Assembly (NCBI GenBank): GCA_947632015.1
Contig: CANRNP010000011.1
Location: 1-40,872, forward strand
Origin: an uncultured Clostridia bacterium
GTDB taxonomy: Bacteria; Bacillota; Clostridia; Christensenellales; Borkfalkiaceae
Reading direction: 5' to 3'
DNA length: 40,872 nucleotides
Shown here: positions 17,249 through 24,041 of the stretch, in pieces
Layout of the letters: the number at the start of each line of letters is the position of its first letter
How positions within the stretch are numbered: the first letter of the stretch is position 1
Position numbers and translations under genes: made by a program
Notes under the pieces: generated by a model
Seen by the model: only the letters and a program-made list of their open reading frames with translations
Told to the model about the DNA's origin: nothing
Databases searched by the model: none

Positions 17249-18381
17249 TTTACTTGCCTTGACGCCGCGGCGTCTTTGAGCATCTGCTCCATTTTCCGCA
17301 TGCAATCTTCCTGGCGGAATTGCTCCTTAAAGGAGCGGTACTTCTCCCGATAGGCGTCGATCTGCGAGGGGTCGTGATAGAAGTAGGCGATCTTGGCGGC
17401 GAGGTCGCGCCAGTTGCCCGCCTCGAAGAGACAATGCCCGTCGATGGCGAAATTCTTCGTGGCGCTCCTTGCCGAGTTGCAGATGACGGGGACGAGCCCC
17501 GACGCGATCGCTTCCAGACAGGAGATCGCCTCGATCTCGACGACTGCCGTGTGGACATAGAGGTCGGCGCCGCTCAGAGCGGCAGGGAGCTCGTCCCTGC
17601 GGTAAAACCTGAAATCGGCGTCTACGTTCTTGTGCGCGGCGAGCCGTCTGAGCTTCTTTTCGCGGGGACCGCACCCCGCGAAATAGATCTTTACCTTCTC
17701 TTTGAATCCGCTCTTCGCGATCGCCTTGATGAGGGTCTCCTGCGCCTTCTCCTTGCTGAATCTTCCCGTGCAGAAGATCGTAAATTTGTCGCTGAGGCGG
17801 GACTTTTCCCGCGGGGCGAAAAACATGTCGTTGACGCCGTTGGAGATCACGCGGCAGGGGAGAGAACGCTTGATCTGCTTTTCAAAGAGCTCTCTGATGA
17901 ATTCCGTCGGGTAGTGGACGGTCCCTATCCGCTTGTAGAGCAAACGGTAAAAGCACAGGTAAGTGATATGGTTGGCAAGACGGTTGTTCATGCAGGCGAT
18001 GTGCGCGGTGACGTTTTCCGCCTGCGCGTGGAAACTCGCGGTCGTGGGGATCCCCGCCTTTGCGGCGAGTTTCGCGGCGGCAACGCCGAGCGGAAAGGGC
18101 ATGAGAATGTGTACGACGTCCGCGCCCTCCATCACGCGGGCAAGCGCTTTTTTATCGGGTTTGGCGAGGATGACGTTGTTCGCCTTCAACAGCAGGTTCA
18201 GCGGACCCCAGTTTATGACGGGAACGACGGTGAATCCCTCTGCGCCCTCTTTTTCACGGTCGGCGCAGACGACAGTCACCTCGTGCCCGTTCTCTTTGAG
18301 AAAACCGATGAGATTATACGCCGCCAGCGTTGTGCCGTTGTTCGGTTTTCCCAAAACATCGCAGACGATCACGATCTTCAT
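17245..18381 (-). CDS. Glycosyltransferase family 4 (GT-B fold)
   Basis: 378 residues. The N-terminal half has MKIVIVCDVLGKPNNGTTLAAYNL and the ASFHAQAENV acceptor loop. The C-terminal half has the nucleotide-sugar domain with FTIFCTGRFSKEKAQETLIKA, FAGCGPREKKL and the E-x7-E-like VVEIEAISCLEAIASGLVPV. This fits GT4 retaining enzymes such as diacylglycerol glucosyl- or phosphatidylinositol mannosyl-type transferases. The downstream coupled acyltransferase supports a glycolipid product (inference). AAGGAG precedes the ATG. It is divergent from the GntR/ABC operon and has its own perfect consensus promoter. Confidence 0.85.
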   Translation of the reverse strand: MKIVIVCDVLGKPNNGTTLAAYNLIGFLKENGHEVTVVCADREKEGAEGFTVVPVINWGPLNLLLKANNVILAKPDKKALARVMEGADVVHILMPFPLGVAAAKLAAKAGIPTTASFHAQAENVTAHIACMNNRLANHITYLCFYRLLYKRIGTVHYPTEFIRELFEKQIKRSLPCRVISNGVNDMFFAPREKSRLSDKFTIFCTGRFSKEKAQETLIKAIAKSGFKEKVKIYFAGCGPREKKLRRLAAHKNVDADFRFYRRDELPAALSGADLYVHTAVVEIEAISCLEAIASGLVPVICNSARSATKNFAIDGHCLFEAGNWRDLAAKIAYFYHDPSQIDAYREKYRSFKEQFRQEDCMRKMEQMLKDAAASRQVK

Positions 18382-18423
18382 ATCTTTCTCCTTTGTCTTA
18401 TATCTAAATGATAATACGTTGCT

Positions 18424-18445
18424 TTGTCATATTTTTCCATGACAA
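18424..18445 (-). promoter_or_regulatory. Operator-like dyad at the glycosyltransferase start site
   Basis: TTGTCAT (18424-18430) and ATGACAA (18439-18445) are inverted repeats with an 8-base gap, lying at the expected transcription start. It could be an operator or a 5' RNA hairpin. Confidence 0.5.
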
Positions 18446-18449
18446 TCTA

Positions 18450-18478
18450 ATTATAACAAGCGGCGCGCGCCCTGTCAA
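18450..18478 (-). promoter_or_regulatory. Consensus promoter of the glycosyltransferase operon
   Basis: On the minus strand TTGACA (18478-18473), 17-base spacer, TATAAT (18455-18450). The spacer contains the palindrome GGCGCGCGCC. Confidence 0.88.
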
Positions 18479-18556
18479 CAAAATGAACGAAGAAATTTTG
18501 CTTCGGGGAAGGGGAGACTGCGTGAAAAAATTTCTGAAAAAATTTCAAAAAACCGC

Positions 18557-18585
18557 TTGACAGATAACTGTATCTACTGTATAAT
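18557..18585 (+). promoter_or_regulatory. Consensus promoter of the GntR/ABC operon
   Basis: TTGACA (18557-18562), 17 bases, TATAAT (18580-18585). Confidence 0.9.
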
Positions 18586-18594
18586 AACAGTAGA
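18573..18594 (+). promoter_or_regulatory. Probable GntR (YtrA-type) autoregulatory operator
   Basis: TCTACTGT (18573-18580), six bases, ACAGTAGA (18587-18594): an 8-bp perfect inverted repeat covering the -10 element and the start site. Binding here would block transcription, as for YtrA-family regulators that control their own ABC exporters. Confidence 0.75.
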
Positions 18595-18612
18595 AACTGT
18601 TCGAGGCACATT

Positions 18613-18996
18613 TTGCATATCCAACTTTCCTTACGGTCGGGACCGATCTACGAACAGATCGAATATCAGATCCGTGCGCAGATCTTTTCGGGCGAACTCA
18701 AAGCGGGGGAGGCGTTGCCCTCCATCCGTACGCTGGCAAAGGAGCTCACGGTCGGCATTATTACGGCGAAGCGCGCTTACGACGATCTCATCGCCGAAGG
18801 CTTTTTGTATGCCGTTCCGGGGAAGGGGGTATTCGTCGCCGAGCACCGCGAGGACGAGATCGCGCACGGAAAAACGGAGCGGCTGAGAGAACGTCTCCGC
18901 GAAGCCAAAAAATTTGCGCGTGAGAACGGCATTCCGCCCGAACAGTTCGCGGAAATTTTGCAGGAGATCATGGAGGAGAACGATGAACGGTCTTGA
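18613..18996 (+). CDS. GntR family regulator, YtrA type
   Basis: 127 residues, the short YtrA-class length with only a small tail after the winged helix. The DNA-binding part is clear: GPIYEQIEYQIRAQIFSGELKAGEALPSIRTLAKEL, then ITAKRAYDDLIAEGFLYAVPGKGVFV. The likely start is TTG at 18613 (no ATG fits), with GAGG 6 bases upstream. The last 14 bases overlap the ATPase gene, so the three genes form a coupled operon. YtrA regulators repress ABC exporter operons and respond to cell-wall antibiotics or other stresses; the inducer here is unknown. Confidence 0.88.
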   Translation: MHIQLSLRSGPIYEQIEYQIRAQIFSGELKAGEALPSIRTLAKELTVGIITAKRAYDDLIAEGFLYAVPGKGVFVAEHREDEIAHGKTERLRERLREAKKFARENGIPPEQFAEILQEIMEENDERS

Positions 18997-19822
18997 AATC
19001 AAAAATCTCGCCGTAGACTTCGGAAATTTTAAGTTAGACGCGACGCTCAACGTCCCGCGCGGCTGCGTAACGGGGCTGGTGGGGCGGAACGGCGCGGGGA
19101 AATCCACCCTCATCAAGGCGATCATGCGCCAGCAGGAGGCTTCGGGCAGCATTTTATACAACGGCATTCCCTTTTTCGGCAACGAGACGGAAGTGTTGCG
19201 CAGAATCGCGTGCGTGTTCGATTCTCCCCATTTCAGCACCTATCTCAGACCCAAACGGCTTTTGAAGATCGTAAAGGGGATGTATCCTGCCTTCGACGAA
19301 GAACTGTACGGCGAACTCATGGAGAAGTTTGCTCTTCCCGGCGACAAGCTCGTGAGAACCTTCTCCACGGGCATGAAGCGCAAATTCGGGCTCATTCTCG
19401 CCCTCTGCCAAAAGCCCGATATTCTGCTTCTCGACGAGCCGACCGCGGGGATCGATCCCTACGACAGGGGAGTCATCATCGACCTGATCCAACAGTTCAT
19501 GCTCGACGAGGGGCACACGGTGCTCTTCTCCACCCATATCACCGAGGACCTCGACAAGATCGCCGATTATATCGTCTTTCTGCAAAACGGCAAAGTTTTG
19601 CTCTCGGAGGAGAAAGAGACCCTCTGCGAAACGTACCGTCTCGTGCAGGCGCCCGAACTGACCGACGGGATGCGGGAGGAGGCGATCGGCGTGCAAACCT
19701 CGATGTTCGGCTACACCTTTCTTACCAGACAAAAGAACCCCGTCGGGGAGGGACTGCTTGTGAAAACGCCGACGGTGGAAGAAATTTTCATACATTTGCT
19801 CGGAGAGGAGGAGAAAAAATGA
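18983..19822 (+). CDS. ABC transporter ATP-binding protein
   Basis: 279 residues. Walker A GRNGAGKST, signature-like FSTGMKRKFGLILAL, Walker B ILLLDEPTAGID and the switch His in STHITEDLD are present. The form is that of YtrB/BcrA-type exporters. The ATG at 18983 has GGAGGAG upstream and lies inside the end of the GntR gene. The stop overlaps the ATG of the permease (ATGA). It should supply energy for the partner at 19819-20568. Confidence 0.9.
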   Translation: MNGLEIKNLAVDFGNFKLDATLNVPRGCVTGLVGRNGAGKSTLIKAIMRQQEASGSILYNGIPFFGNETEVLRRIACVFDSPHFSTYLRPKRLLKIVKGMYPAFDEELYGELMEKFALPGDKLVRTFSTGMKRKFGLILALCQKPDILLLDEPTAGIDPYDRGVIIDLIQQFMLDEGHTVLFSTHITEDLDKIADYIVFLQNGKVLLSEEKETLCETYRLVQAPELTDGMREEAIGVQTSMFGYTFLTRQKNPVGEGLLVKTPTVEEIFIHLLGEEEKK

Positions 19823-20568
19823 CGGCAAATACAGAGAAAAAAGTAGGGTTCTGGACGTACTTTATGGCGCTCAACTTCGGCGCCGACAGCGCGCCGGGCA
19901 TGCCGGGCGGAAGATCCATGTGGGAGCTCAGCCTGACCGCACTGCTCTTTATCTGGGGAATTATTTTCATCGGCGGCGACGCCGTGCCCATGACGCTGAC
20001 GTTCGCCCTGTTTGCATTCCTCGCGGTCATCTCGCTCTGCGGCGTTGCGCGCCTGCGCCCTTCCATGTTCCATCTGATGCCCGTCGGAAGAACGCGGAAA
20101 ACGGTGTTTTTCTTCCTGTCGATCCTGCTCACGATGCTCATCGGGATGGTGCTCGCCGCGGCGGCGTTTGCGGTGCTTCTGCTTCCGATCGCGCTCATTG
20201 TGTTAGCCTCGTCGGGGGAGTGGATCTTCGTCGCCGAAGAAACGGGCGCCGTCGCCCTGCCCTGTTTGCAGGGAGAACTGCTTGCGCTCATCCTCGGCGC
20301 GGGCATCTTCGGAGCGGGAATGATCGCGGCGTGTATCAAAAAGAAAATTCTTCAAAGGCTCTTCATCACGCTCACCCCCGTGATCGCGGTCGCGCCGCTC
20401 ATCGTCATCATGCAATTTTGCCGGATCGAGCACGGGAAACTCTTTCTCTTGTTCGATACGATCCCTTACAGCTACGTCTATCTCATCGTGTCCGGCGTCA
20501 TCGCCGCGGCGCTGCTTGTCATCGGCGCCCTGCGGATTGTCCGCTTTCTGAACCCGAAGAGGGATTGA
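19819..20568 (+). CDS. ABC transporter membrane subunit (ABC-2 like)
   Basis: 249 residues with six predicted membrane segments (around 37-52, 57-75, 95-120, 122-140, 152-175, 215-240). No clear soluble domain. Weakly conserved, as is usual for the permease partners of YtrB-like ATPases; function is assigned from gene order and topology. AGGAGGAG precedes the start. A weak hairpin at 20581-20607 may end the operon. Confidence 0.75.
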   Translation: MTANTEKKVGFWTYFMALNFGADSAPGMPGGRSMWELSLTALLFIWGIIFIGGDAVPMTLTFALFAFLAVISLCGVARLRPSMFHLMPVGRTRKTVFFFLSILLTMLIGMVLAAAAFAVLLLPIALIVLASSGEWIFVAEETGAVALPCLQGELLALILGAGIFGAGMIAACIKKKILQRLFITLTPVIAVAPLIVIMQFCRIEHGKLFLLFDTIPYSYVYLIVSGVIAAALLVIGALRIVRFLNPKRD

Positions 20569-20580
20569 GAAGGGGGGGAG

Positions 20581-20607
20581 GGAGCGCGCTTTTTTGCCGC
20601 TCCTTTT
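20581..20607 (+). terminator. Weak terminator of the GntR/ABC operon
   Basis: GGAGCG (20581-20586) pairs with CGCTCC (20598-20603), then TTTT. Only six base pairs. Confidence 0.45.
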
Positions 20608-20624
20608 GTTTGAGCAAAAAAAGT

Positions 20625-20642
20625 AGTTAGCAATGGCGAACT
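20625..20642. promoter_or_regulatory. feo-region dyad, copy 1
   Basis: AGTTAGCAATGGCGAACT, an imperfect 18-bp palindrome, 26 bases upstream of the -35 element of the feo promoter. It shares AGTTnGC-N5-CnAACT with three further copies. Confidence 0.65.
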
Positions 20643-20668
20643 TTTTTTGAAAAAGGGGCGAAAAACAG

Positions 20669-20697
20669 TTGACAGGACGGAAAATAAGTGATAGAAT
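20669..20697 (+). promoter_or_regulatory. Promoter of the feo operon
   Basis: TTGACA (20669-20674), 17 bases, TAGAAT (20692-20697). The leader to feoA is about 140 bases. Confidence 0.8.
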
Positions 20698-20706
20698 AAC
20701 CCTCGG

Positions 20707-20729
20707 AAAGCGCGGAAAAGCGCTTTTTT
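20707..20729 (+). promoter_or_regulatory. Terminator-like hairpin at the very start of the feo leader
   Basis: AAAGCGC (20707-20713) pairs with GCGCTTT (20720-20726), followed by T to 20729. It would form within the first 25 bases of the transcript. It may be a 5' stabilising hairpin or an early attenuator. Confidence 0.5.
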
Positions 20730-20739
20730 GAGGGGAATG

Positions 20740-20757
20740 AGTTCGCATAGCCGAACT
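20740..20757. promoter_or_regulatory. feo-region dyad, copy 2
   Basis: AGTTCGCATAGCCGAACT, in the leader downstream of the start site. Confidence 0.65.
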
Positions 20758-20758
20758 G

Positions 20759-20783
20759 TCGGCGGCTGTCTGCCGATTTTTTT
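20759..20783 (+). promoter_or_regulatory. Second terminator-like hairpin in the feo leader
   Basis: TCGGC (20759-20763) pairs with GCCGA (20772-20776), followed by seven T. It lies between dyads 2 and 3 and may act as an attenuator. Confidence 0.5.
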
Positions 20784-20792
20784 CGGAAGGTC

Positions 20793-20810
20793 GGTTCGCA
20801 ATAACGAACT
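20793..20810. promoter_or_regulatory. feo-region dyad, copy 3
   Basis: GGTTCGCAATAACGAACT, 53 bases after copy 2 and 33 before the feoA start codon. Confidence 0.65.
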
Positions 20811-20842
20811 GTTGCATAGAAATTTTACGCGGAGAATAGAAT

Positions 20843-21055
20843 ATGCCGTTATTACTTGCGCCCGTCGGGCAGGAAATGAAGATCGTAAAGATCATTGTGG
20901 ACGAAAAAACAAAGAAACATCTCGCAAACCTCGGCGTGATCGCCGATTCCACGATCACCGTACTCTCATCGAGCGGGGGAAGCGCGGTCTGCATGGTGAA
21001 GGACGGGCGGCTCGCGCTCGACAGAAATCTTGCAAGCCGTATTTACGTTGCCTGA
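20843..21055 (+). CDS. feoA: FeoA family protein (first copy)
   Basis: 70 residues, a small SH3-like FeoA domain: a regular VKIIVDEKTKKHLANLGVIADSTITVLSS core, then AVCMVKDGRLALDRNLASRIYV. FeoA proteins bind the FeoB transporter in the cytoplasm and support iron uptake. This copy is more divergent than the second one. CGGAGAATAG precedes the ATG. An 89-base gap with a hairpin and dyad 4 separates it from the second feoA. Confidence 0.88.
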   Translation: MPLLLAPVGQEMKIVKIIVDEKTKKHLANLGVIADSTITVLSSSGGSAVCMVKDGRLALDRNLASRIYVA

Positions 21056-21060
21056 CGTGT

Positions 21061-21082
21061 TTGCACACACCTTTGTGTGCAA
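21061..21082 (+). promoter_or_regulatory. Hairpin between the two feoA genes
   Basis: TTGCACAC (21061-21068) pairs with GTGTGCAA (21075-21082), followed by TATATTTT. A weak terminator or processing site inside the operon. Confidence 0.55.
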
Positions 21083-21097
21083 TATATTTTGACCGCG

Positions 21098-21115
21098 AGT
21101 TCGCGGCTGCTAACT
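21098..21115. promoter_or_regulatory. feo-region dyad, copy 4
   Basis: AGTTCGCGGCTGCTAACT, between the two feoA genes, 28 bases before the second start codon. Confidence 0.65.
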
Positions 21116-21143
21116 CAAAAAACTTTTGGAGGTATAAATATAC

Positions 21144-21377
21144 ATGACGAAAAATCTCAATGAATTTTCCGTCGGCGAGAGGGGGGTCATCAAGACCGTC
21201 TCCGGCGAGGGAAAGATCAGGAGGAGGCTGTTCGACATGGGTGTAACGCCCGGCGCGGAAGTCCTGCTCCACAAGAGGGCTCCGCTCGGCGATCCGTTGG
21301 AAGTCACCATCCGCGGATATGAGCTTACCCTGCGCAAGACGGAAGCCGCCTGCGTCACGTTGGAGGTGAAACAATGA
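21144..21377 (+). CDS. feoA: FeoA family protein (second copy)
   Basis: 77 residues with a typical FeoA sequence: LNEFSVGERGVIKTV, RRRLFDMGVTPGAEVLLHKRAPLGDPLEVTIRGYELTLR. TTTTGGAGG precedes the ATG. The last four bases overlap the feoB start (ATGA), so translation is coupled. Two feoA genes in front of feoB are common in Firmicutes; the pair may form different contacts with FeoB. Confidence 0.93.
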   Translation: MTKNLNEFSVGERGVIKTVSGEGKIRRRLFDMGVTPGAEVLLHKRAPLGDPLEVTIRGYELTLRKTEAACVTLEVKQ

Positions 21378-23734
21378 AGAAGTTTGCCTTGGCGGGCAAT
21401 CCCAACTGCGGGAAAACCACCCTTTTCAACCTTTTAACGGGGTCTACCGCTTACGTCGGCAACTGGCCCGGCGTTACGGTGGATAAGCGCGAGGGCACCT
21501 ACAAGAGGGGCGAAGAGCCCGTGCAGATCGTCGATCTTCCCGGAATCTATTCCCTCTCTCCCTATACCCCGGAGGAAGTCGTTTCCCGCAACTTTATCCT
21601 CGACGAAAAGCCGGAATGCGTCATCAACATCGTCGACGCGACGAACCTCGAACGCAACCTCTACCTCACGACCCAGCTCATGGAGATCGACGTGCCCGTG
21701 ATCATTGCGCTCAACATGATGGACGCCGTGGAGAAGGCGGGCGACCGGATCGACGCCGCCGAGCTCGAACGGAAGATCGGGCTCCCCGTCGTGGAGATCT
21801 CCGCGCTCAAAGGCACGGGCATCAAAGAACTCATGGACAGGGCAATCAAGATCTCCAAGACCCCGCGCGAGGGCACGACGATCCTGCACGATTCCCCGCT
21901 CGCCCACCTCGTGCGAGACGTCAGCATCGCGCTCAAAGGGGCAAAGGTGGAAGCTCCGCTCTTCCACGCCGTGAAACTTGCCGAAATGGACGAGATCGAG
22001 GTAAAAATGCACCCGGAGCTCGTCTCTATGGTGGAAGCCTTCAAGTCTACCTTCGAGGACGATACCTTCGGCAACGACCTCGAAGCGGTCGTGGCGGACG
22101 CGCGCTATAAATACATCTCCGCAAATTATTCCACCGCCTACGAACGCAGAAAACGGGGCGAGACGCTCACGGGGAGCGATAAGGCGGATAAGGTTCTCAC
22201 CCATAAAATTTGGGGGATCCCCATCTTCCTCGTGATCCTGTTCGCCATTTTCCACCTCACGTTCTCGGAAGATCTCTTCTTCATCGGCGCGATTTCGGGC
22301 GGCAGACTGCCTACCCTTTTCAAATCCGCCGCGGAAGGGGGGCTCGGCTGGGAAGAGAACGCCTGGACGACCCTCGTCGCCTGCTTTTACGACGGCGCGG
22401 TGTTCTCGCCGGGCGTGATGATCACCAACCTGTGGACGTGGTGTCTCGACTGGATCGGGGAGCTTCTCTCGCTCGCCACCGCAAACGCGCCCCTCTGGGT
22501 GGGCAGTTTTGTGGGCGACGGCATCTGGGGCGGTCTTTCCGCCGTGCTCGGCTTCCTGCCGCAGATCCTCGTTTTGTTCCTCTTCTTCTCCATTCTGGAA
22601 GATTCGGGCTACATGGCGCGCGTCGCCTTCATCCTCGACCGTATCTTCCGCCGCTTCGGGCTTTCGGGCAGGGCGTTCATGCCCATGATCATGGGCTTCG
22701 GCTGTTCTCTTCCCGCCATGATCAACACGCGCACCCTTGCCGACGACAACGAGCGGACGGCGACGATCCGCGTGATCCCGATGTTCTCCTGCGGGGCGAA
22801 ATTGCCCATTCTCACGGCGATCGCGGGCGGTATCGTTCAAGTGTTCGGCGTCGGGAATGCGGACCTTATCACCTATTCCATGTATCTCATCGGCATTGTG
22901 ACGGCGATCGTCTGCGTCATCCTGATGCGCTCCACCACGATGCGCGGCGAAGTTCCGCCCTTCATCATGGAGCTTCCCGCATACCACGCGCCGCTTTTCA
23001 AGGGGCTCATGATCCATCTGTGGGATAAGACGAAGCACTTCGTCAAGAAGGCGTTCACCATCATTTTCGCCTCGACGATCGTCATCTGGTTCCTCTCGTC
23101 GTTCAGCTGGGACTGGCGTTTCCTGCTCGAAGAGATCGAGTATGAGGGGGAAACGGTGCTCGTCAACCTGCACATGGAGAGCAGTATCCTCGGCTCGGTC
23201 GGCATGCTCATCCAGCCGATCTTCACGCCGCTCGGCTTCGGCTCGCAGCTTGGCAAAACGGGTTGGGTGTTCGCCGTCGCCGCGCTCACGGGGCTTGTCG
23301 CAAAAGAAAACGTCATCGCAACGTTCGGCACCCTCGCTGCCTCCGTCGCAGGGGCGTACATAGCGACCGAAGAGGGGGTTCTCGAAGCGGTGACGATGAT
23401 CACGGCAACGGGGATCACCATTCCCGCGCTCATCTCCTTCATCGCCTTCAACATGGTCACCATTCCCTGTTTTGCGGCGTGCGCAACGGCGAAGAGCGAA
23501 CTTCCGAAGGGGAAATTCGCATGGACCCTCCTCTTCTGGCTCGCGACCTCTTACATCGTCGGCACCGTGATCTATCTTATCGGGAGCTGGTGGTGGACGG
23601 TTTTCCCCGTGCTCGCGGTCGCCGCGGCGGCTGTCTGCGGGATCGTCCTTTGGAATAAAAAGCACCCCGTCGGCGTCGCGAAAGAGGCGGAAGGGGAGCT
23701 TGCGGAGGCGTCCGCCTCAGGAGGGGACCGCTGA
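21374..23734 (+). CDS. feoB: Ferrous iron transporter FeoB
   Basis: 786 residues, normal for bacterial FeoB. The N-terminal G domain shows GNPNCGKTT (G1), NWPGVTVDKREG (switch I), DLPGIYSL (G3) and NMMD (G4). A helical guanine-dissociation-inhibitor-like domain follows, then the membrane part with two Gate domains (GFGCSLPAMINTRTL near residue 435 and CGAKLPIL). FeoB imports Fe(II) across the cytoplasmic membrane with GTP hydrolysis. It overlaps feoA upstream and the Cys-rich gene downstream. Confidence 0.97.
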   Translation: MKKFALAGNPNCGKTTLFNLLTGSTAYVGNWPGVTVDKREGTYKRGEEPVQIVDLPGIYSLSPYTPEEVVSRNFILDEKPECVINIVDATNLERNLYLTTQLMEIDVPVIIALNMMDAVEKAGDRIDAAELERKIGLPVVEISALKGTGIKELMDRAIKISKTPREGTTILHDSPLAHLVRDVSIALKGAKVEAPLFHAVKLAEMDEIEVKMHPELVSMVEAFKSTFEDDTFGNDLEAVVADARYKYISANYSTAYERRKRGETLTGSDKADKVLTHKIWGIPIFLVILFAIFHLTFSEDLFFIGAISGGRLPTLFKSAAEGGLGWEENAWTTLVACFYDGAVFSPGVMITNLWTWCLDWIGELLSLATANAPLWVGSFVGDGIWGGLSAVLGFLPQILVLFLFFSILEDSGYMARVAFILDRIFRRFGLSGRAFMPMIMGFGCSLPAMINTRTLADDNERTATIRVIPMFSCGAKLPILTAIAGGIVQVFGVGNADLITYSMYLIGIVTAIVCVILMRSTTMRGEVPPFIMELPAYHAPLFKGLMIHLWDKTKHFVKKAFTIIFASTIVIWFLSSFSWDWRFLLEEIEYEGETVLVNLHMESSILGSVGMLIQPIFTPLGFGSQLGKTGWVFAVAALTGLVAKENVIATFGTLAASVAGAYIATEEGVLEAVTMITATGITIPALISFIAFNMVTIPCFAACATAKSELPKGKFAWTLLFWLATSYIVGTVIYLIGSWWWTVFPVLAVAAAAVCGIVLWNKKHPVGVAKEAEGELAEASASGGDR

Positions 23735-23895
23735 TGCAGTGGTACGAGATCCTCATCATCGTGCTGGCGGTCTGCTTTGTGGCGGGGGTCGTCGCCTGGC
23801 GGATCGTCCGCAAAGTCCAGGGCAAGAGCGGATGCGACTGCGGCTGCGGAAATTGCAGCGGCGCATGCCCGCACTGCGCGCAGAAAAAGAAATAG
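23734..23895 (+). CDS. FeoB-associated Cys-rich membrane protein
   Basis: 53 residues. One membrane helix (YEILIIVLAVCFVAGVVAW) followed by a basic stretch and a cysteine cluster CDCGCGNCSGACPHC with six Cys. The start ATG shares its A with the feoB stop (TGATG). This matches the small Cys-rich proteins that end many Firmicutes feo operons; they are proposed to chaperone or sense iron for FeoB. GAGGGGACC lies upstream within feoB. Confidence 0.9.
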   Translation: MQWYEILIIVLAVCFVAGVVAWRIVRKVQGKSGCDCGCGNCSGACPHCAQKKK

Positions 23896-23923
23896 CCCAT
23901 ACAGAACAATCTCCATAAATCTT

Positions 23924-23959
23924 CGGAAAAAGAAGGGCGCGTGCGCTCTTCTTTTTCCG
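23924..23959 (+). terminator. Terminator of the feo operon
   Basis: CGGAAAAAGAAG (23924-23935) pairs with CTTCTTTTTCCG (23948-23959), with GC-rich inner pairs. The T run is inside the stem. Confidence 0.7.
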
Positions 23960-23978
23960 TTAAAATGGGCTTCAACCC

Positions 23979-24007
23979 TTTACAAACGCCGCGGCAGGTG
24001 CTATAAT
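23979..24007 (+). promoter_or_regulatory. Promoter of the fucO-like gene
   Basis: TTTACA (23979-23984), 17 bases, TATAAT (24002-24007). Confidence 0.85.
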
Positions 24008-24010
24008 TGT

Positions 24011-24032
24011 CTTGCTCTCAAAGGAGAGCAAG
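24011..24032 (+). promoter_or_regulatory. 5'-UTR hairpin before the fucO-like gene
   Basis: CTTGCTCT (24011-24018) pairs with AGAGCAAG (24025-24032) at the predicted 5' end of the transcript. The 3' arm abuts the GGGGG ribosome-binding region, so it could affect translation or stability. Confidence 0.5.
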
Positions 24033-24041
24033 GGGGCTTAT

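Noticed and set aside
16420-17305. Two separate genes (161 and 231 residues) in place of one broken acyltransferase
   Set aside because: The halves carry complementary parts of a single acyltransferase, and removing 49 bases joins them in frame exactly.
24001-24041. Riboswitch before fucO
   Set aside because: The leader is about 30 bases, a single hairpin, too short for any known riboswitch aptamer.
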